Shown here: positions 8,117-16,630 of the stretch, in pieces | Position numbering within the stretch: the first letter of the stretch is position 1 | Layout of the letters: every line of letters starts with the position of its first letter | Source: Nocardioides sp. 1609 | GTDB taxonomy: Bacteria; Actinomycetota; Actinomycetes; Propionibacteriales; Nocardioidaceae | Direction: 5' to 3' | DNA: 64,000 nucleotides | Assembly (NCBI RefSeq): GCF_004522105.1 | Contig: NZ_SPUJ01000004.1 | Location: 434,001-498,000, forward strand | Position numbers and translations under genes: made by a program | The notes under the pieces: model-generated | What the model was told of the DNA's origin: nothing | Databases searched by the model: none | Seen by the model: the letters and a program-made list of their open reading frames with translations, nothing else

Positions 8117-8848
8117 GTGGGTGTGGAGATCGAGTCGGTCGACGAGCTGTGGCGCCGCTACAAGGCGACGGGGGCGCCCGAGGTGCGCAACCAGCTGGTG
8201 CTGCAGTACTCGCCGCTGGTCAAGTACGTCGCCGGCCGCGTGCGCAGCGCCCTCCCGCAGACCGTGGAGTCAGCCGACCTGGTCTCCGAGGGCGTCATCG
8301 GCCTGATGGACGCCATCGACAGGTTCGACCACGACCGGGGACTGCAGTTCCAGACCTACGCCGTCCCGCGGATCCGCGGGGCGATCATCGACAGCATCCG
8401 CGCCGCCGACTGGGTGCCGCGCTCGGTCCGCACCCGTCTGCGCGACGTCACCCGGGCGCGGGAGGAACTGCAGCACCGGCTCAACCGGGCGCCCACCGAC
8501 GACGAGGTGTGCGACGAGGCCGGCATCACGCTGCGGGAGCTCCGCGAGCTGAAGGAGCGGCCGACGGCGTTCTCGCACGCCGACGACGAGGAGATGGCCG
8601 TCCTCGACGACCTCACCCCCGCCGTCGACGCCGCCCTCGAGGACGAGGACACCCGCCGCTCCCTCCTCACCGCCCTCGCGACCCTGCCCGAGCGCGACCA
8701 GATCGTCATCGCGCTGTACTTCTTCGAGGGCCTCACGCTCAGCGAGATCGGCCAGGTGCTCTCGGTCACCGAGTCCCGGGTCAGCCAGCTCCGCAGCCGC
8801 GCGACCGCGTCGCTGCGCACCGGGCTCGCCCAGGTGCTCAGCGGGTAG
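8117..8848 (+). CDS. FliA/WhiG-type RNA polymerase sigma factor
   Basis: 243 residues from GTG 8117, chosen because GGGGGAGG at 8101-8108 then has 8-base spacing; GTG 8108 is the longer alternative. Domains in order: sigma region 2 (NQLVLQYSPLVKYVAGRV, ADLVSEGVIGLMDAIDRFD, FQTYAVPRIRGAIIDSIR), region 3 (PTDDEVCDEAGITLRELREL) and region 4 (LPERDQIVIALYFFEGLTLSEIGQVLSVTESRVSQL). This three-domain order without region 1 is typical of group 3 sigma factors such as FliA and WhiG. It follows a pilus locus, so it may control pilus or flagellar genes; no FliA-type promoter could be confidently located in the window. Confidence 0.92.
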   Translation: MGVEIESVDELWRRYKATGAPEVRNQLVLQYSPLVKYVAGRVRSALPQTVESADLVSEGVIGLMDAIDRFDHDRGLQFQTYAVPRIRGAIIDSIRAADWVPRSVRTRLRDVTRAREELQHRLNRAPTDDEVCDEAGITLRELRELKERPTAFSHADDEEMAVLDDLTPAVDAALEDEDTRRSLLTALATLPERDQIVIALYFFEGLTLSEIGQVLSVTESRVSQLRSRATASLRTGLAQVLSG

Positions 8849-8912
8849 TCCGCCACCCGCGGCCGTCCGAGGCAGCCCCTTTCGCGCGCCCTCCGTGCGA
8901 CGGTGCGGTCGG

Positions 8913-9263
8913 TCAGGCCGCGAGCACGGCGACGCCCGCGAGCACCGCCGGCACCGTCTGGACGAGGAGGATCCGCGGCGAGACCGTGGCGGCGCCGTAC
9001 AACCCCGCGACCGCGACGCAGCCGAGGAAGAACAGCCGCACGTCCTGCTCGCCGGAGACCAGGCCCCACGCGAGTCCCGCGACGAGGAAGCCGTTGTAGA
9101 GCCCCTGGTTGGCCGCGAGCGACTTGCTGGCCCGGGCGAACTCGGGGTCGGTCCCGAAGATCCGGCGCCCGGTCGGCGAGGTCCACAGGGCCATCTCGAC
9201 CACGACGACGTAGACGTGGATGGCGGCCACCAGGCCGACCAGGACCCCGGCGACGACGTTCAT
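8913..9263 (-). CDS. DUF1304 family membrane protein
   Basis: 116 residues with four hydrophobic segments, matching the small DUF1304 family (HVYVVVVEMALW at the N-terminus, NQGLYNGFLVAGLAWG in the middle). Function of the family is unknown. The start ATG lies 6 nt after a CATGCT hexamer on the minus strand, which suggests a leaderless transcript. It runs in the same direction as the EamA gene upstream (9289-10227) with a 25-bp gap, so co-transcription is also possible. Confidence 0.8.
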   Translation of the reverse strand: MNVVAGVLVGLVAAIHVYVVVVEMALWTSPTGRRIFGTDPEFARASKSLAANQGLYNGFLVAGLAWGLVSGEQDVRLFFLGCVAVAGLYGAATVSPRILLVQTVPAVLAGVAVLAA

Positions 9264-9288
9264 GCGCGCAGCATGCCAGGCCCGGCGC

Positions 9289-10227
9289 TCAGACGGGCGG
9301 GATCGGCCGCGGGCGCGCCGTACGACGGGCGACGGCCACCCCGACGAGCGCCAGCGCGCCGCCGACGTAGGCCGCGCCGGGCGGCACCTCGTCGAGGAAC
9401 ACCAGGCTCATCACGATGGTCAGCACCGGCACGATGTAGGTCGTCACGCCCAGGCTGGAGGCGCTCATGTGCCGCAGCGCGAACGCGTAGGTCGTGAACG
9501 CGATCGCCGTCGGGAAGACCCCCAGGTAGACCAGCCACGCCACCGAGGACGCCGGAGCGTCGCCGACCTCGGTGACCAGGCCGCCGGCGAACGGCAGGCA
9601 GGCGACGGCGCCGACCGAGCAGGCCAGCCACGTCACGTGGACGGCGGGCAGGCTGGCGACCAGGGGCTTCTGCAGCACCAGGCTCACGGCGTACACGACC
9701 GCCGCGAGCAGGCAGAGCGCGACGCCGACCACGTCGCGGTCGCCGTCGGGGGAGCCGGCCAGCCCGATCACCGCGACCCCGCTGAACGCGAGGGTCAGGC
9801 CCAGCGCGAGCTGCGGGGTGAACCGCTCCGACAGGAAGATCGCGGCGAGGACCGCGATCAGCACCGGCGAGACCTGGATGAGCATCGCCGCGGTGCCGGC
9901 GTCGACGCGCCGCTCGCCCTCGTTGAGGGCGACGTTGTAGACGCCGAACCAGAGCACGCCGATCGTCACGATCGACACCCACTGCCGCCCGGTCGGCCGC
10001 GGCACCCCGCGCCCCAGCGCCACGACGCCGAGCGCCAGGGCGCCGACCAGCAGCCGGCCCAGCGACAGCGGGCCGGGCGCGAAGTCGCTGCCGAGGTGCC
10101 GGATCGCCACGAACGCGGAGGCCCACAGCACCAGCGTCACGCAGACCGCCACCACCGGCAGCCAGGCCGGCGGGGCGGGCTCCGTGGCGTGCGAGTCCGA
10201 CGGCGTGCTGAGGGGCGTGCTGGTCAC
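9289..10227 (-). CDS. EamA/DMT family transporter
   Basis: 312 residues with about ten transmembrane helices arranged as two EamA repeats (N-terminal half with LWASAFVAIRHLG, C-terminal half with YLGVFPTAIAFTTYAFALR). Drug/metabolite transporters of this type export amino acids or other small metabolites across the cytoplasmic membrane; the substrate cannot be read from sequence. The GTG start is 7 nt after TAGGCT on the minus strand, consistent with leaderless transcription. It reads away from the downstream end of regX3 with a 99-bp gap. Confidence 0.88.
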   Translation of the reverse strand: MTSTPLSTPSDSHATEPAPPAWLPVVAVCVTLVLWASAFVAIRHLGSDFAPGPLSLGRLLVGALALGVVALGRGVPRPTGRQWVSIVTIGVLWFGVYNVALNEGERRVDAGTAAMLIQVSPVLIAVLAAIFLSERFTPQLALGLTLAFSGVAVIGLAGSPDGDRDVVGVALCLLAAVVYAVSLVLQKPLVASLPAVHVTWLACSVGAVACLPFAGGLVTEVGDAPASSVAWLVYLGVFPTAIAFTTYAFALRHMSASSLGVTTYIVPVLTIVMSLVFLDEVPPGAAYVGGALALVGVAVARRTARPRPIPPV

Positions 10228-10326
10228 GAGGCCCAGCCTAGGAACCGGCGGCCGTCCCGGTCGCGCGGGTTTCGGACAGCGAGGGCCGACATCCGGACAC
10301 GGGGCCGCCCGGCCGGGACGCCGACC

Positions 10327-11004
10327 TCAGAGGTCGAGCTTGTAGCCCAGCCCGCGCACCGTGACGAGGTACTTCGGCTCGCCCGGGTCGGGCTCCAGCT
10401 TGGCGCGCAGCCGCTTGACGTGGACGTCGAGGGTCTTGGTGTCGCCGACGTAGTCGGAGCCCCAGACCCGGTCGATCAGCTGGCCGCGGGTCAGCACCCG
10501 GCCGGGGTTGCGCAGGAACATCTCCAGCAGCTCGAACTCCTTGAGCGGCAGCCGCTGCTCGTGGCCGTCGACGGTGACGACGTGACGCTCGACGTCCATC
10601 CGCACCGGGCCGGCCTCGAGGGTGTCGGGGGCGAGGTCGGGGTCGCTGCCGCGGCGCAGCACGGCGCGGATGCGGGCGACGAGCTCGCGCGGCGAGTACG
10701 GCTTGGTGACGTAGTCGTCGGCGCCCAGCTCCAGCCCGACGACCTTGTCGACCTCGTCGTCCTTGGCGCTGACCATGATGACCGGCACGTTCGACGTCTG
10801 CCGGATGGCGCGGCACACCTCGGTGCCGGGCAGGCCGGGCAACATCAGGTCGAGCAGCACGATGTCGGCGCCGTTGCGGTCGAACTCGGTCAGGGCGGCG
10901 TGGCCGTCGGCGGCGATGGCGACCTCGAAACCCTCCTTGCGCAGCATGTAGGCGAGTGCCTCGCTGTAGCTCTCTTCGTCCTCGACGACGAGTACCCGTG
11001 TCAC
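10327..11004 (-). CDS. regX3: Response regulator RegX3 (OmpR/PhoB family)
   Basis: 225 residues. The receiver domain (1-115) shows the acidic pair (EDEE), phospho-acceptor Asp in VLLDLMLPG, and the conserved Lys in DYVTKPYSPREL. A winged-helix DNA-binding domain follows (about 130-225; VLTRGQLIDRVWG, TLDVHVKRLRAKLE, VRGLGYKLDL). The start ATG overlaps the stop of senX3 (ATGA-type, 11001-11004), so kinase and regulator are coupled. In actinomycetes SenX3-RegX3 or PhoR-PhoP controls phosphate starvation genes by binding PHO boxes, and one is present at 12260-12277. Confidence 0.93.
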   Translation of the reverse strand: MTRVLVVEDEESYSEALAYMLRKEGFEVAIAADGHAALTEFDRNGADIVLLDLMLPGLPGTEVCRAIRQTSNVPVIMVSAKDDEVDKVVGLELGADDYVTKPYSPRELVARIRAVLRRGSDPDLAPDTLEAGPVRMDVERHVVTVDGHEQRLPLKEFELLEMFLRNPGRVLTRGQLIDRVWGSDYVGDTKTLDVHVKRLRAKLEPDPGEPKYLVTVRGLGYKLDL

Positions 11005-12200
11005 GGGCTTTCCTCCTGGGTCGGCCCTGGGTCGTCCAGGGTCTGGTCGGCGGGCGCGGGGCGCGCCTCACCGTGGGGCCCGCGGGCCTCGGCCCGCGGA
11101 AGCGTGAGGGTGAACGTCGAGCCCTGGCCCTCGACCGACCACACCGAGACGTCGCCGCCGTGCGTGGCGGCGACGTGCTTGACGATCGAGAGGCCGAGCC
11201 CGGTGCCACCGGTGGAGCGGTGCCGCGCCGGGTCGACGCGGTAGAAGCGCTCGAAGATCCGGTCGATCTCGACCGAGGGGATCCCGATGCCCTGGTCGAC
11301 GACGCTGACCGCGACGAAGGCGTCCTCGACGCGGGTGGTGACCAGCACCGTCGAGTCGGGGTCGGAGTAGCGGACGGCGTTGGCCACCAGGTTGGCGACG
11401 GCCATGGTGACCTGCTCCTCGTTGCCGAGCACCTTCAGGCCGCGCTCGCCACCCGTCACGACCGAGATCCCCTTGGCGGCGGCGTCGATGGCGCTGGTGT
11501 CGACCGACAGGCTGACGACGTCGTCGAGCGACATCGGCAGCGGCGACTCCAGCCGCTCGTCGCCCTGCAGCCGCGACAGCTCGATGACCTGCTGCACCAG
11601 CACCGTGAGCCGCTCGCCCTCGAGGACCATCCGCTCGGAGAACCGGCGGACCGCCTCGGGGTCCTCGGCGGCCTCCCACACGGCGTCCGCGAGGAGCCGG
11701 ATGGCGCCGACGGGGGTCTTCAGCTCGTGGCTGACGTTGGCGACGAAGTCGCGGCGGACCGCCTCGACCCGCCGCTCGCGGGTGCGGTCCTCGACGAGGG
11801 CCAGCACCAGCCGCGACCCGAGTGGCGCGACCCGGACGGTGACGTGCCGGTCGGGCGCCTGGTCGCGCGGCATCACCAGCTCGGTCTCGCGGATCTGCCC
11901 GTCGCGACGCACCTCGCTCACCAGCGCGGCGAGCTCGGGGGTCACCAGCGTGCTCCCGCGCACCAGGCCCATCGCGTAGGCCGGCGCGGACGCCTTGAGG
12001 ACGACGTCGGAGTCGTCGACGACGACCGCGCTGCTGCGCAGCACCGAGAGGACCGTCGCGACGGCTGCCGGGATGGCGGGCTCGTCGGGCACCGGCTGCA
12101 GGTGCTGCTGGCGGTCGCTGACGTGCCAGGCGAGCACGGCACCGCCAGCGACGACGGCACCGATGAGCGCGGCCAGGAAGGCCTGCGTCGTCGGGTCCAC
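11001..12200 (-). CDS. senX3: Phosphate-responsive sensor histidine kinase SenX3
   Basis: 399 residues from GTG 12200. One N-terminal membrane helix (about 5-25), a PAS-like region (about 45-135), the dimerisation/phospho-acceptor helix with FVANVSHELKTPVGAIRLLA, and an HATPase domain with NLVANAVRY, DQGIGIP and GGTGLGLSIVKH. GTG 12200 is preferred over the 13-codon longer form because a TACGAT -10 sits exactly 6 nt before it, fitting a leaderless mRNA. It pairs with regX3 and is divergent from phoU, the usual signalling partner in phosphate sensing. Confidence 0.92.
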   Translation of the reverse strand: MDPTTQAFLAALIGAVVAGGAVLAWHVSDRQQHLQPVPDEPAIPAAVATVLSVLRSSAVVVDDSDVVLKASAPAYAMGLVRGSTLVTPELAALVSEVRRDGQIRETELVMPRDQAPDRHVTVRVAPLGSRLVLALVEDRTRERRVEAVRRDFVANVSHELKTPVGAIRLLADAVWEAAEDPEAVRRFSERMVLEGERLTVLVQQVIELSRLQGDERLESPLPMSLDDVVSLSVDTSAIDAAAKGISVVTGGERGLKVLGNEEQVTMAVANLVANAVRYSDPDSTVLVTTRVEDAFVAVSVVDQGIGIPSVEIDRIFERFYRVDPARHRSTGGTGLGLSIVKHVAATHGGDVSVWSVEGQGSTFTLTLPRAEARGPHGEARPAPADQTLDDPGPTQEESP

Positions 12201-12206
12201 CCTCGG

Positions 12207-12212
12207 ATCGTA
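12207..12212 (-). promoter_or_regulatory. -10 element of senX3-regX3
   Basis: TACGAT on the minus strand, 6 nt before the GTG start, so transcription would begin at or near the start codon. The -35 region has no clear consensus, in keeping with activator dependence. Confidence 0.6.
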
Positions 12213-12259
12213 CGGCGACCGCGAGCCGGGACGGACCACGGAGCGTGTGACTTCCCGCT

Positions 12260-12277
12260 GTTCACCCCCCGTTCACC
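12260..12277 (+). promoter_or_regulatory. PHO box (PhoP/RegX3-type direct repeat)
   Basis: Two perfect copies of GTTCACC at 12260-12266 and 12271-12277, an 11-bp period, which is the core of PhoP PHO boxes in Streptomyces and close to RegX3 sites in mycobacteria. It lies between senX3 and phoU, about 45-62 bp upstream of the phoU start, a suitable place for activation or autoregulation of both directions. Confidence 0.8.
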
Positions 12278-12308
12278 GGATCCGCCCGGCTGGGTCTCCC
12301 GCGGCGCC

Positions 12309-12314
12309 TACGGT
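12309..12314 (+). promoter_or_regulatory. -10 element of phoU
   Basis: TACGGT followed by 7 nt and then the ATG of phoU, consistent with a leaderless transcript. The PHO box lies just upstream of where the -35 would be. Confidence 0.6.
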
Positions 12315-12321
12315 CTGCCTC

Positions 12322-12975
12322 ATGCGCGATCAGTTCCACGACCAGCTCGACTCCGTCTTCGACGACCTCGCCGCGATCTGCCGACAGGTGGAGACCGCGG
12401 TGTCCCAGGCGACCAAGGCCCTGATGACCGGCGACGTGATCCTCGCCGAGCAGGTCATCAGTGCCGACGCCGACATCGACCGCGCCCGCGAGCGCGTCGA
12501 GGAGTCGTCCTTCACCCTGCTCTCCCTGCAGCAGCCGGTCGCCGGCGACCTGCGTACCGTCGTCGCGGCGCTGCGGATGGTGAGCGAGCTCGAGCGGATG
12601 GGCGACCTGTCCGTCCACGTCGCGAAGATCGCGCGCCTCCGGGTGCCCGAGATCGCGGTGCCGGAGGCCGCCCGCGAGACCATGCAGCGGATGGCCGTCG
12701 TCGCCGAGGACATGGTGGTGCGGGTCTCGCAGATCATCACCACCCGCGACGTCGAGGCCGCCATCGCCCTGGGCCGCGACGACGAGGAGATGGACCAGCT
12801 GCGACGCACCAGCTTCGCCGAGCTGCTGTCCGACGACTGGAAGGACGGCGTCGAGGCAGCCGTCGACATCGCCCTCCTGGGCCGCTACTACGAGCGGATC
12901 GCCGACCACGCGGTCTCGGTCGCCAACCGCGTCGTCTTCGTCGTCACCGGCGAGAGCCCGCGCGCGGCGTCCTGA
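12322..12975 (+). CDS. phoU: Phosphate signalling protein PhoU
   Basis: 217 residues, the usual PhoU length, with two three-helix-bundle repeats. Motifs include MRDQFHDQLDSVFDDL at the start, ISADADIDRARERVEE, the metal-binding-type ERMGDLSVHVAKIARLR in repeat one and YYERIADHAVSVANRVVF in repeat two. PhoU is a cytoplasmic modulator that restrains the phosphate sensor kinase when phosphate is plentiful. It is divergent from senX3-regX3 across a PHO box. ATG 12322 is chosen because a -10 hexamer lies directly before it. A strong terminator follows at 12998-13023. Confidence 0.95.
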   Translation: MRDQFHDQLDSVFDDLAAICRQVETAVSQATKALMTGDVILAEQVISADADIDRARERVEESSFTLLSLQQPVAGDLRTVVAALRMVSELERMGDLSVHVAKIARLRVPEIAVPEAARETMQRMAVVAEDMVVRVSQIITTRDVEAAIALGRDDEEMDQLRRTSFAELLSDDWKDGVEAAVDIALLGRYYERIADHAVSVANRVVFVVTGESPRAAS

Positions 12976-12997
12976 CGCACCCGGCCCCACGAACGAG

Positions 12998-13023
12998 CTG
13001 AACCCCGCCTCGGCGGGGTTCAG
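12998..13023. terminator. Terminator hairpin between phoU and gpmA
   Basis: A perfect 12-bp stem (12998-13009 with 13012-13023) and a 2-base apex, 22 bp after phoU and in the convergent gap before gpmA. Its symmetry suits bidirectional termination. Confidence 0.8.
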
Positions 13024-13149
13024 TGCGTTCGGGGCCGCCGCACTGCCCGCGGACCCACAGGGGTCGAGGGAGGCGCGCTCCTACCGGACGCGGGACCGGG
13101 CCGCCTCAGCGGCGGCGTCCCGCGGTGTGGTCTCGCGGGTGGTCCGAGG

Positions 13150-13893
13150 TCAGCGACCCTGGTTGGCCACGGCGGCGGCGGCCGCAGCCGCGGCGTCGGG
13201 GTCGAGGTAGCGGCCACCCGGGGTGACCGGCCTCAGGTCGTCGTCGAGCTCGTAGAGCAGCGGCATGCCGGTCGGGATGTTGAGCCCGGCGATGTCGTCG
13301 TCGCTGATGCCGTCGAGGTGCTTGACGATGCCGCGCAGGCTGTTGCCGTGGGCGGCGACCAGCACCGTCTGACCGGTGCGGAGGTCGGCGGCCACGGAGG
13401 ACTCCCAGTAGGGGAGCATCCGCTCGATGACGTCCTTGAGGCACTCGGTGCGCGGCAGGTCCTCGCCGAGGTCGGCGTACTGGGCCAGGCCGGCCTGCGA
13501 GAACTCGTCGTCGTCGGCCAGCGCCGGCGGCGGCACGTCGAACGAGCGACGCCACAGCATGAACTGCTCCTCGCCGTACTCCTCGAGGGTCTGCTTCTTG
13601 TCCTTGCCCTGCAGCGCGCCGTAGTGCCGCTCGTTGAGCCGCCACGAGCGACGGACGGGGATCCAGTGCCGGTCGCACGCGTCGAGGGCCAGCGCGGAGG
13701 TGGTGATCGCGCGGCGCAGCAGCGAGGTGTGGACGACGTCGGGGAGGAGGCCGGCCTCGGCCAGCATCCGGCCGCCGGCGACCGCCTCGCCCCGGCCCTT
13801 CTCGGTCAGGTCGACGTCGACCCAGCCGGTGAAGAGGTTCTTGGCGTTCCAGTCGCTCTCGCCGTGCCGCAGCAGGACCAGGGTGTGGCTCAT
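13150..13893 (-). CDS. gpmA: 2,3-bisphosphoglycerate-dependent phosphoglycerate mutase
   Basis: 247 residues, the normal length for dPGM. The catalytic [18 protein letters not shown] motif carries the phosphohistidine, [11 protein letters not shown] and [15 protein letters not shown] are the substrate-binding segments, and [17 protein letters not shown] holds the second active-site histidine. It interconverts 3- and 2-phosphoglycerate in glycolysis. The C-terminus ends in a run of alanines. The start has a GAGGAG ribosome binding site inside the end of the lpqE-like gene, which stops 2 bases upstream, so the two are probably co-transcribed. Confidence 0.95.
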   Translation of the reverse strand: MSHTLVLLRHGESDWNAKNLFTGWVDVDLTEKGRGEAVAGGRMLAEAGLLPDVVHTSLLRRAITTSALALDACDRHWIPVRRSWRLNERHYGALQGKDKKQTLEEYGEEQFMLWRRSFDVPPPALADDDEFSQAGLAQYADLGEDLPRTECLKDVIERMLPYWESSVAADLRTGQTVLVAAHGNSLRGIVKHLDGISDDDIAGLNIPTGMPLLYELDDDLRPVTPGGRYLDPDAAAAAAAAVANQGR

Positions 13894-13895
13894 GT

Positions 13896-14498
13896 CTACT
13901 CCTCGCCCTCGGCCTCGGGCTCCTGCGGGATGGGCTCGCAGGAGTACCGGTCGGTGGCCTCGGTCGACTCGGTGCCCTCCTCGGCCGCCACCGGCAGCTC
14001 GAGGTTGGGCAGCTTCTCGGGACTGTACTGGTGGCACGGCGTGACGACCGGGACCTGCAGGGTCGAGACCTGGCCGTTGTCGAAGGTGAGGGCGACGTCG
14101 ACGAAGTCGCCGGCGACGAAGGTGCCCCGCACCGCGACGCCCCCGGTGTCGTAGAGGTTGACCTGGCCCGCCGCGGGGATCTCGACGGGCGTGCCGACCT
14201 CCTCGATCGGGGAGACCCCGGCCTCGGTGGTGGCCGGCGAGATGCCGGTGAACGCGTCGGCGTCGTCGGTGGAGTTGTTGACCAGGCCGGCGACGAACAG
14301 CCCCCGGTCGTCCTCGCCGGCGACGACGACGGCGCCGAGCACGTCGACCTGGCCGTCGCGGTCGTTGACGCCACCGCTGATGATGTTGACCCGGTCGGTG
14401 GCGTAGTCGAAGCCGCACGACGAGAGGGCGGGCGCCGCGAGCAGCGCGCCCGCGGCGAGCAGGACGAACGGGCGGGACGGATGGCGCCGGAGAGACAT
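13896..14498 (-). CDS. lpqE: LpqE-like lipoprotein
   Basis: 200 residues from ATG 14498. The signal peptide ends in a lipobox-like ALSSC, so the mature protein would be anchored at Cys26. The body ([23 protein letters not shown] then [16 protein letters not shown]) resembles the PCu(A)C/DUF461-like fold of mycobacterial LpqE, and the locus near carD and ispD-ispF matches the LpqE neighbourhood in mycobacteria. It lacks the Met-rich copper motif of true PCu(A)C proteins, so copper binding should not be assumed. A second disulfide-type pair (VTPCHQ and YSCEP) lies near the C-terminus. Confidence 0.65.
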   Translation of the reverse strand: MSLRRHPSRPFVLLAAGALLAAPALSSCGFDYATDRVNIISGGVNDRDGQVDVLGAVVVAGEDDRGLFVAGLVNNSTDDADAFTGISPATTEAGVSPIEEVGTPVEIPAAGQVNLYDTGGVAVRGTFVAGDFVDVALTFDNGQVSTLQVPVVTPCHQYSPEKLPNLELPVAAEEGTESTEATDRYSCEPIPQEPEAEGEE

Positions 14499-14531
14499 GG
14501 TCAGGCCTTCACGGAGAGGTCGGAACGCGGA

Positions 14532-14552
14532 GCACCACCAGACTAGTGGTGC
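14532..14552 (-). promoter_or_regulatory. Palindrome overlapping the lpqE-like promoter
   Basis: GCACCAC (14532-14538) and GTGGTGC (14546-14552) form a 7-bp inverted repeat around a minus-strand TAGTCT hexamer (14545-14540) that could be the -10, leaving about 35 nt of leader. An operator or a hairpin in the leader are both possible. Confidence 0.4.
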
Positions 14553-14609
14553 GGGGGCAGGTGTCGTGCACTGGCGCTGGCACACCCACGCGGTCCGGCA
14601 CGACGGCGC

Positions 14610-15809
14610 CTACTGACGCAGGCCGGTGCTGCTGCCGACGATCGCGACGAGGGCGACGACGGCCGCCGTCCACACGCCCGAGAGCACGAGCAGCCGGGTG
14701 GCGCCGAGCCGCCTCCCCAGGACCAGCGGCAGGTGCGACCACCCGTCGGCGTCGTCGGGCACCAGGCCCCAGACCGAGCGCACGAAGTGCACCCCGACGC
14801 CGAGCAGGGCGGCGAGCACCACGATCGGGACCTCGGGCGGCGCGCCCTCGGCGCTGCCGCCCCAGCCGCCGTACGCGAGGTAGGCGGGGTACAGCGCGAA
14901 CGACGCCGCCCAGGAGACCCACGACAGCTTCCCCCTGCGCAGGACGACGTTGCCGAGCAGGCCGATCGCGAGCGCGAGGAGGTAGCAGGTGCCGGCGGTG
15001 ACGCCGGTCGAGATCGACAACGGCACGACGAGCAGGACGGCGACCACGATGGCGTACCAGACGCTGCCCGTCTCGAGGCGCCCCTCCGCCACCGGCTTGC
15101 GCGCCACCTGGTGCCGCGCGTCGCGGTCGCGGTCGACGATGTCGTTGTGCCAGCCGAGGATCGTCTGGCCCACCAGGACGGTCGCCGCGACGACGGCGGC
15201 CTCGCGGGCCGGCCGGCCGGCGGCGAGGGCGCCCGCGCCCATCGCGGAGGCCGTGAGCAGTGCCTGGCGCGGGTGCGCGGCCAGCAGCAGCGTGACCGGC
15301 GCCGAGTCGAGGATCGACAGCCGCAGGCGCCCCGCGCCCGAGGGTGTCGCGTCCGCCGTTGTCGCGTCCGCCGTGGCCGCGTCCGCCGTGGCCGCCGCGG
15401 TGGGGGCAGGCGTGGCCGTCGTCGTCGGCTCCGCGTCGGGCCCGGTCCTGATGGGTGCCGTCGCCTCGGTGGTGCCGGTGTCTGTGTCCGTGTCGGGGCC
15501 GGAGCCGCCGGCGGCGCGGGGTTTGGACAGCCTCCCCGCCCGCTCGGCTGCAGTGGTCGGTTCCTTGCCGGGTGCCTTGCCGGGCGCCTGGTCAGCCGCC
15601 TTGCCGGGCGTCTCGGTGGGCGCCCTCCCGGCGGGCTCGGCGGGGGTCTTTCCGACCGACGTCGCGCCGGTCCTCGGTCGTGCCTCGACCACGCCGTCGT
15701 CGTCCTCCGACGACGTCGTGCGAGCCGTCGCCGGCTGGGCCTCCACGGGCTCGCCCGGGGGTTGCGCGTCGGTCGTCCCGCCCCGTCGCCAGCGCTGCTG
15801 CTTCGCCAT
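14610..15809 (-). CDS. UbiA family prenyltransferase with long disordered N-terminus
   Basis: 399 residues. Residues 1-165 are low-complexity and rich in Ala, Thr, Pro and Glu, with short repeats (PGKAPGKEP, ATADATTADAT). The rest is a UbiA-type membrane enzyme with about eight helices. The metal/prenyl-diphosphate motif GWHNDIVDRDRDARH is present; the second Asp-rich motif appears only as VPDDADGW. UbiA enzymes transfer a prenyl chain to an acceptor such as a quinone precursor or sugar phosphate; the acceptor here is unknown. The start ATG follows a minus-strand GATACT by 7 nt (leaderless). The length of the disordered extension is unusual for the family. Confidence 0.8.
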   Translation of the reverse strand: MAKQQRWRRGGTTDAQPPGEPVEAQPATARTTSSEDDDGVVEARPRTGATSVGKTPAEPAGRAPTETPGKAADQAPGKAPGKEPTTAAERAGRLSKPRAAGGSGPDTDTDTGTTEATAPIRTGPDAEPTTTATPAPTAAATADAATADATTADATPSGAGRLRLSILDSAPVTLLLAAHPRQALLTASAMGAGALAAGRPAREAAVVAATVLVGQTILGWHNDIVDRDRDARHQVARKPVAEGRLETGSVWYAIVVAVLLVVPLSISTGVTAGTCYLLALAIGLLGNVVLRRGKLSWVSWAASFALYPAYLAYGGWGGSAEGAPPEVPIVVLAALLGVGVHFVRSVWGLVPDDADGWSHLPLVLGRRLGATRLLVLSGVWTAAVVALVAIVGSSTGLRQ

Positions 15810-15962
15810 GGGAAGCAGTATCAGCCATGGGGCCGGCGGGTGTGCGCACCCACGTCCGAGAACCCGCCGCCATCACACAAACCGGGGCCTGTCAAGGGTG
15901 AGATACGGGTGATAGGGCCTCTGACCTGCACAAACGCTGTCTGAGAGATTCCTGAGTCGTGG

Positions 15963-15968
15963 TAGGAT
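15963..15968 (+). promoter_or_regulatory. -10 element of carD
   Basis: TAGGAT located 27 nt before the carD ATG, giving a short leader that contains a purine-rich AAAGGGG ribosome binding site (15979-15985). This leadered arrangement differs from the leaderless starts of most neighbours. Confidence 0.6.
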
Positions 15969-15995
15969 GGAGTTCTAGAAAGGGGTTCATCACAT

Positions 15996-16481
15996 ATGAC
16001 TTTCACCGTCGGCGAAACCGTCGTCTATCCCAATCACGGGGCCGCTGTCATCGAGGACATCGAGATGCGGCAGATCAAGGGAGAGGACCGGCAGTACCTC
16101 GTACTACGGATCGTCGCTCAGCAGGACCTCGTGGTGCGCGTCCCGGCGTGCAACCTCGACCTGGTGGGTGTCCGCGACGTCGTCGACAAGGAGGGCCTCG
16201 ACCGTGTGTTCGACGTCCTGCGCGCCGAGCACGTCGAGGAGCCGACCAACTGGTCGCGTCGCTACAAGGCCAACCTCGAGAAGCTGCACAGCGGCGACGT
16301 CATGAAGGTCTCCGAGGTCGTCCGCGACCTCTGGCGTCGTGAGCGCGACCGCGGCCTGTCCGCCGGTGAGAAGCGGATGCTGGCGAAGGCTCGCCAGATC
16401 CTGGTCTCCGAGCTCGCGCTCGCCGAGCACACCAACGAGGACAAGGCCGAGACCATCCTCGACGAGGTCCTCGCCTCGTAG
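15996..16481 (+). CDS. carD: CarD family RNA polymerase-binding transcription factor
   Basis: 161 residues, the standard length. The N-terminal RNA-polymerase-interaction (Tudor-like) domain begins [23 protein letters not shown]; the C-terminal helical domain contains [17 protein letters not shown] and [23 protein letters not shown], including the conserved Trp that wedges the upstream fork of the open complex. CarD stabilises open promoter complexes, including rRNA promoters, and is essential in mycobacteria. It is transcribed alone and ends at a perfect 16-bp hairpin (16501-16535). Confidence 0.97.
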   Translation: MTFTVGETVVYPNHGAAVIEDIEMRQIKGEDRQYLVLRIVAQQDLVVRVPACNLDLVGVRDVVDKEGLDRVFDVLRAEHVEEPTNWSRRYKANLEKLHSGDVMKVSEVVRDLWRRERDRGLSAGEKRMLAKARQILVSELALAEHTNEDKAETILDEVLAS

Positions 16482-16500
16482 GTCCCTGGATCACCCTGTC

Positions 16501-16535
16501 GACCGGCCCCCGCACCCACGGTGCGGGGGCCGGTC
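16501..16535 (+). terminator. carD terminator hairpin
   Basis: A perfect 16-bp stem (16501-16516 with 16520-16535) and a 3-base loop, 19 bp after the carD stop. No T tract follows. Confidence 0.85.
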
Positions 16536-16630
16536 GCGTTCGTGGGGTCTCGTGACGGGCGCCGGGGCCGGCCACGGCCGTCCCGAGACCGTCCGACCGC
16601 AGCCGACGGCCGTGGCCCTACGGTGAGCCC

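Noticed and set aside
11995..12321. Longer phoU start upstream
   Set aside because: The extension crosses the PHO box and the senX3 promoter; the family start and -10 spacing support ATG 12322.
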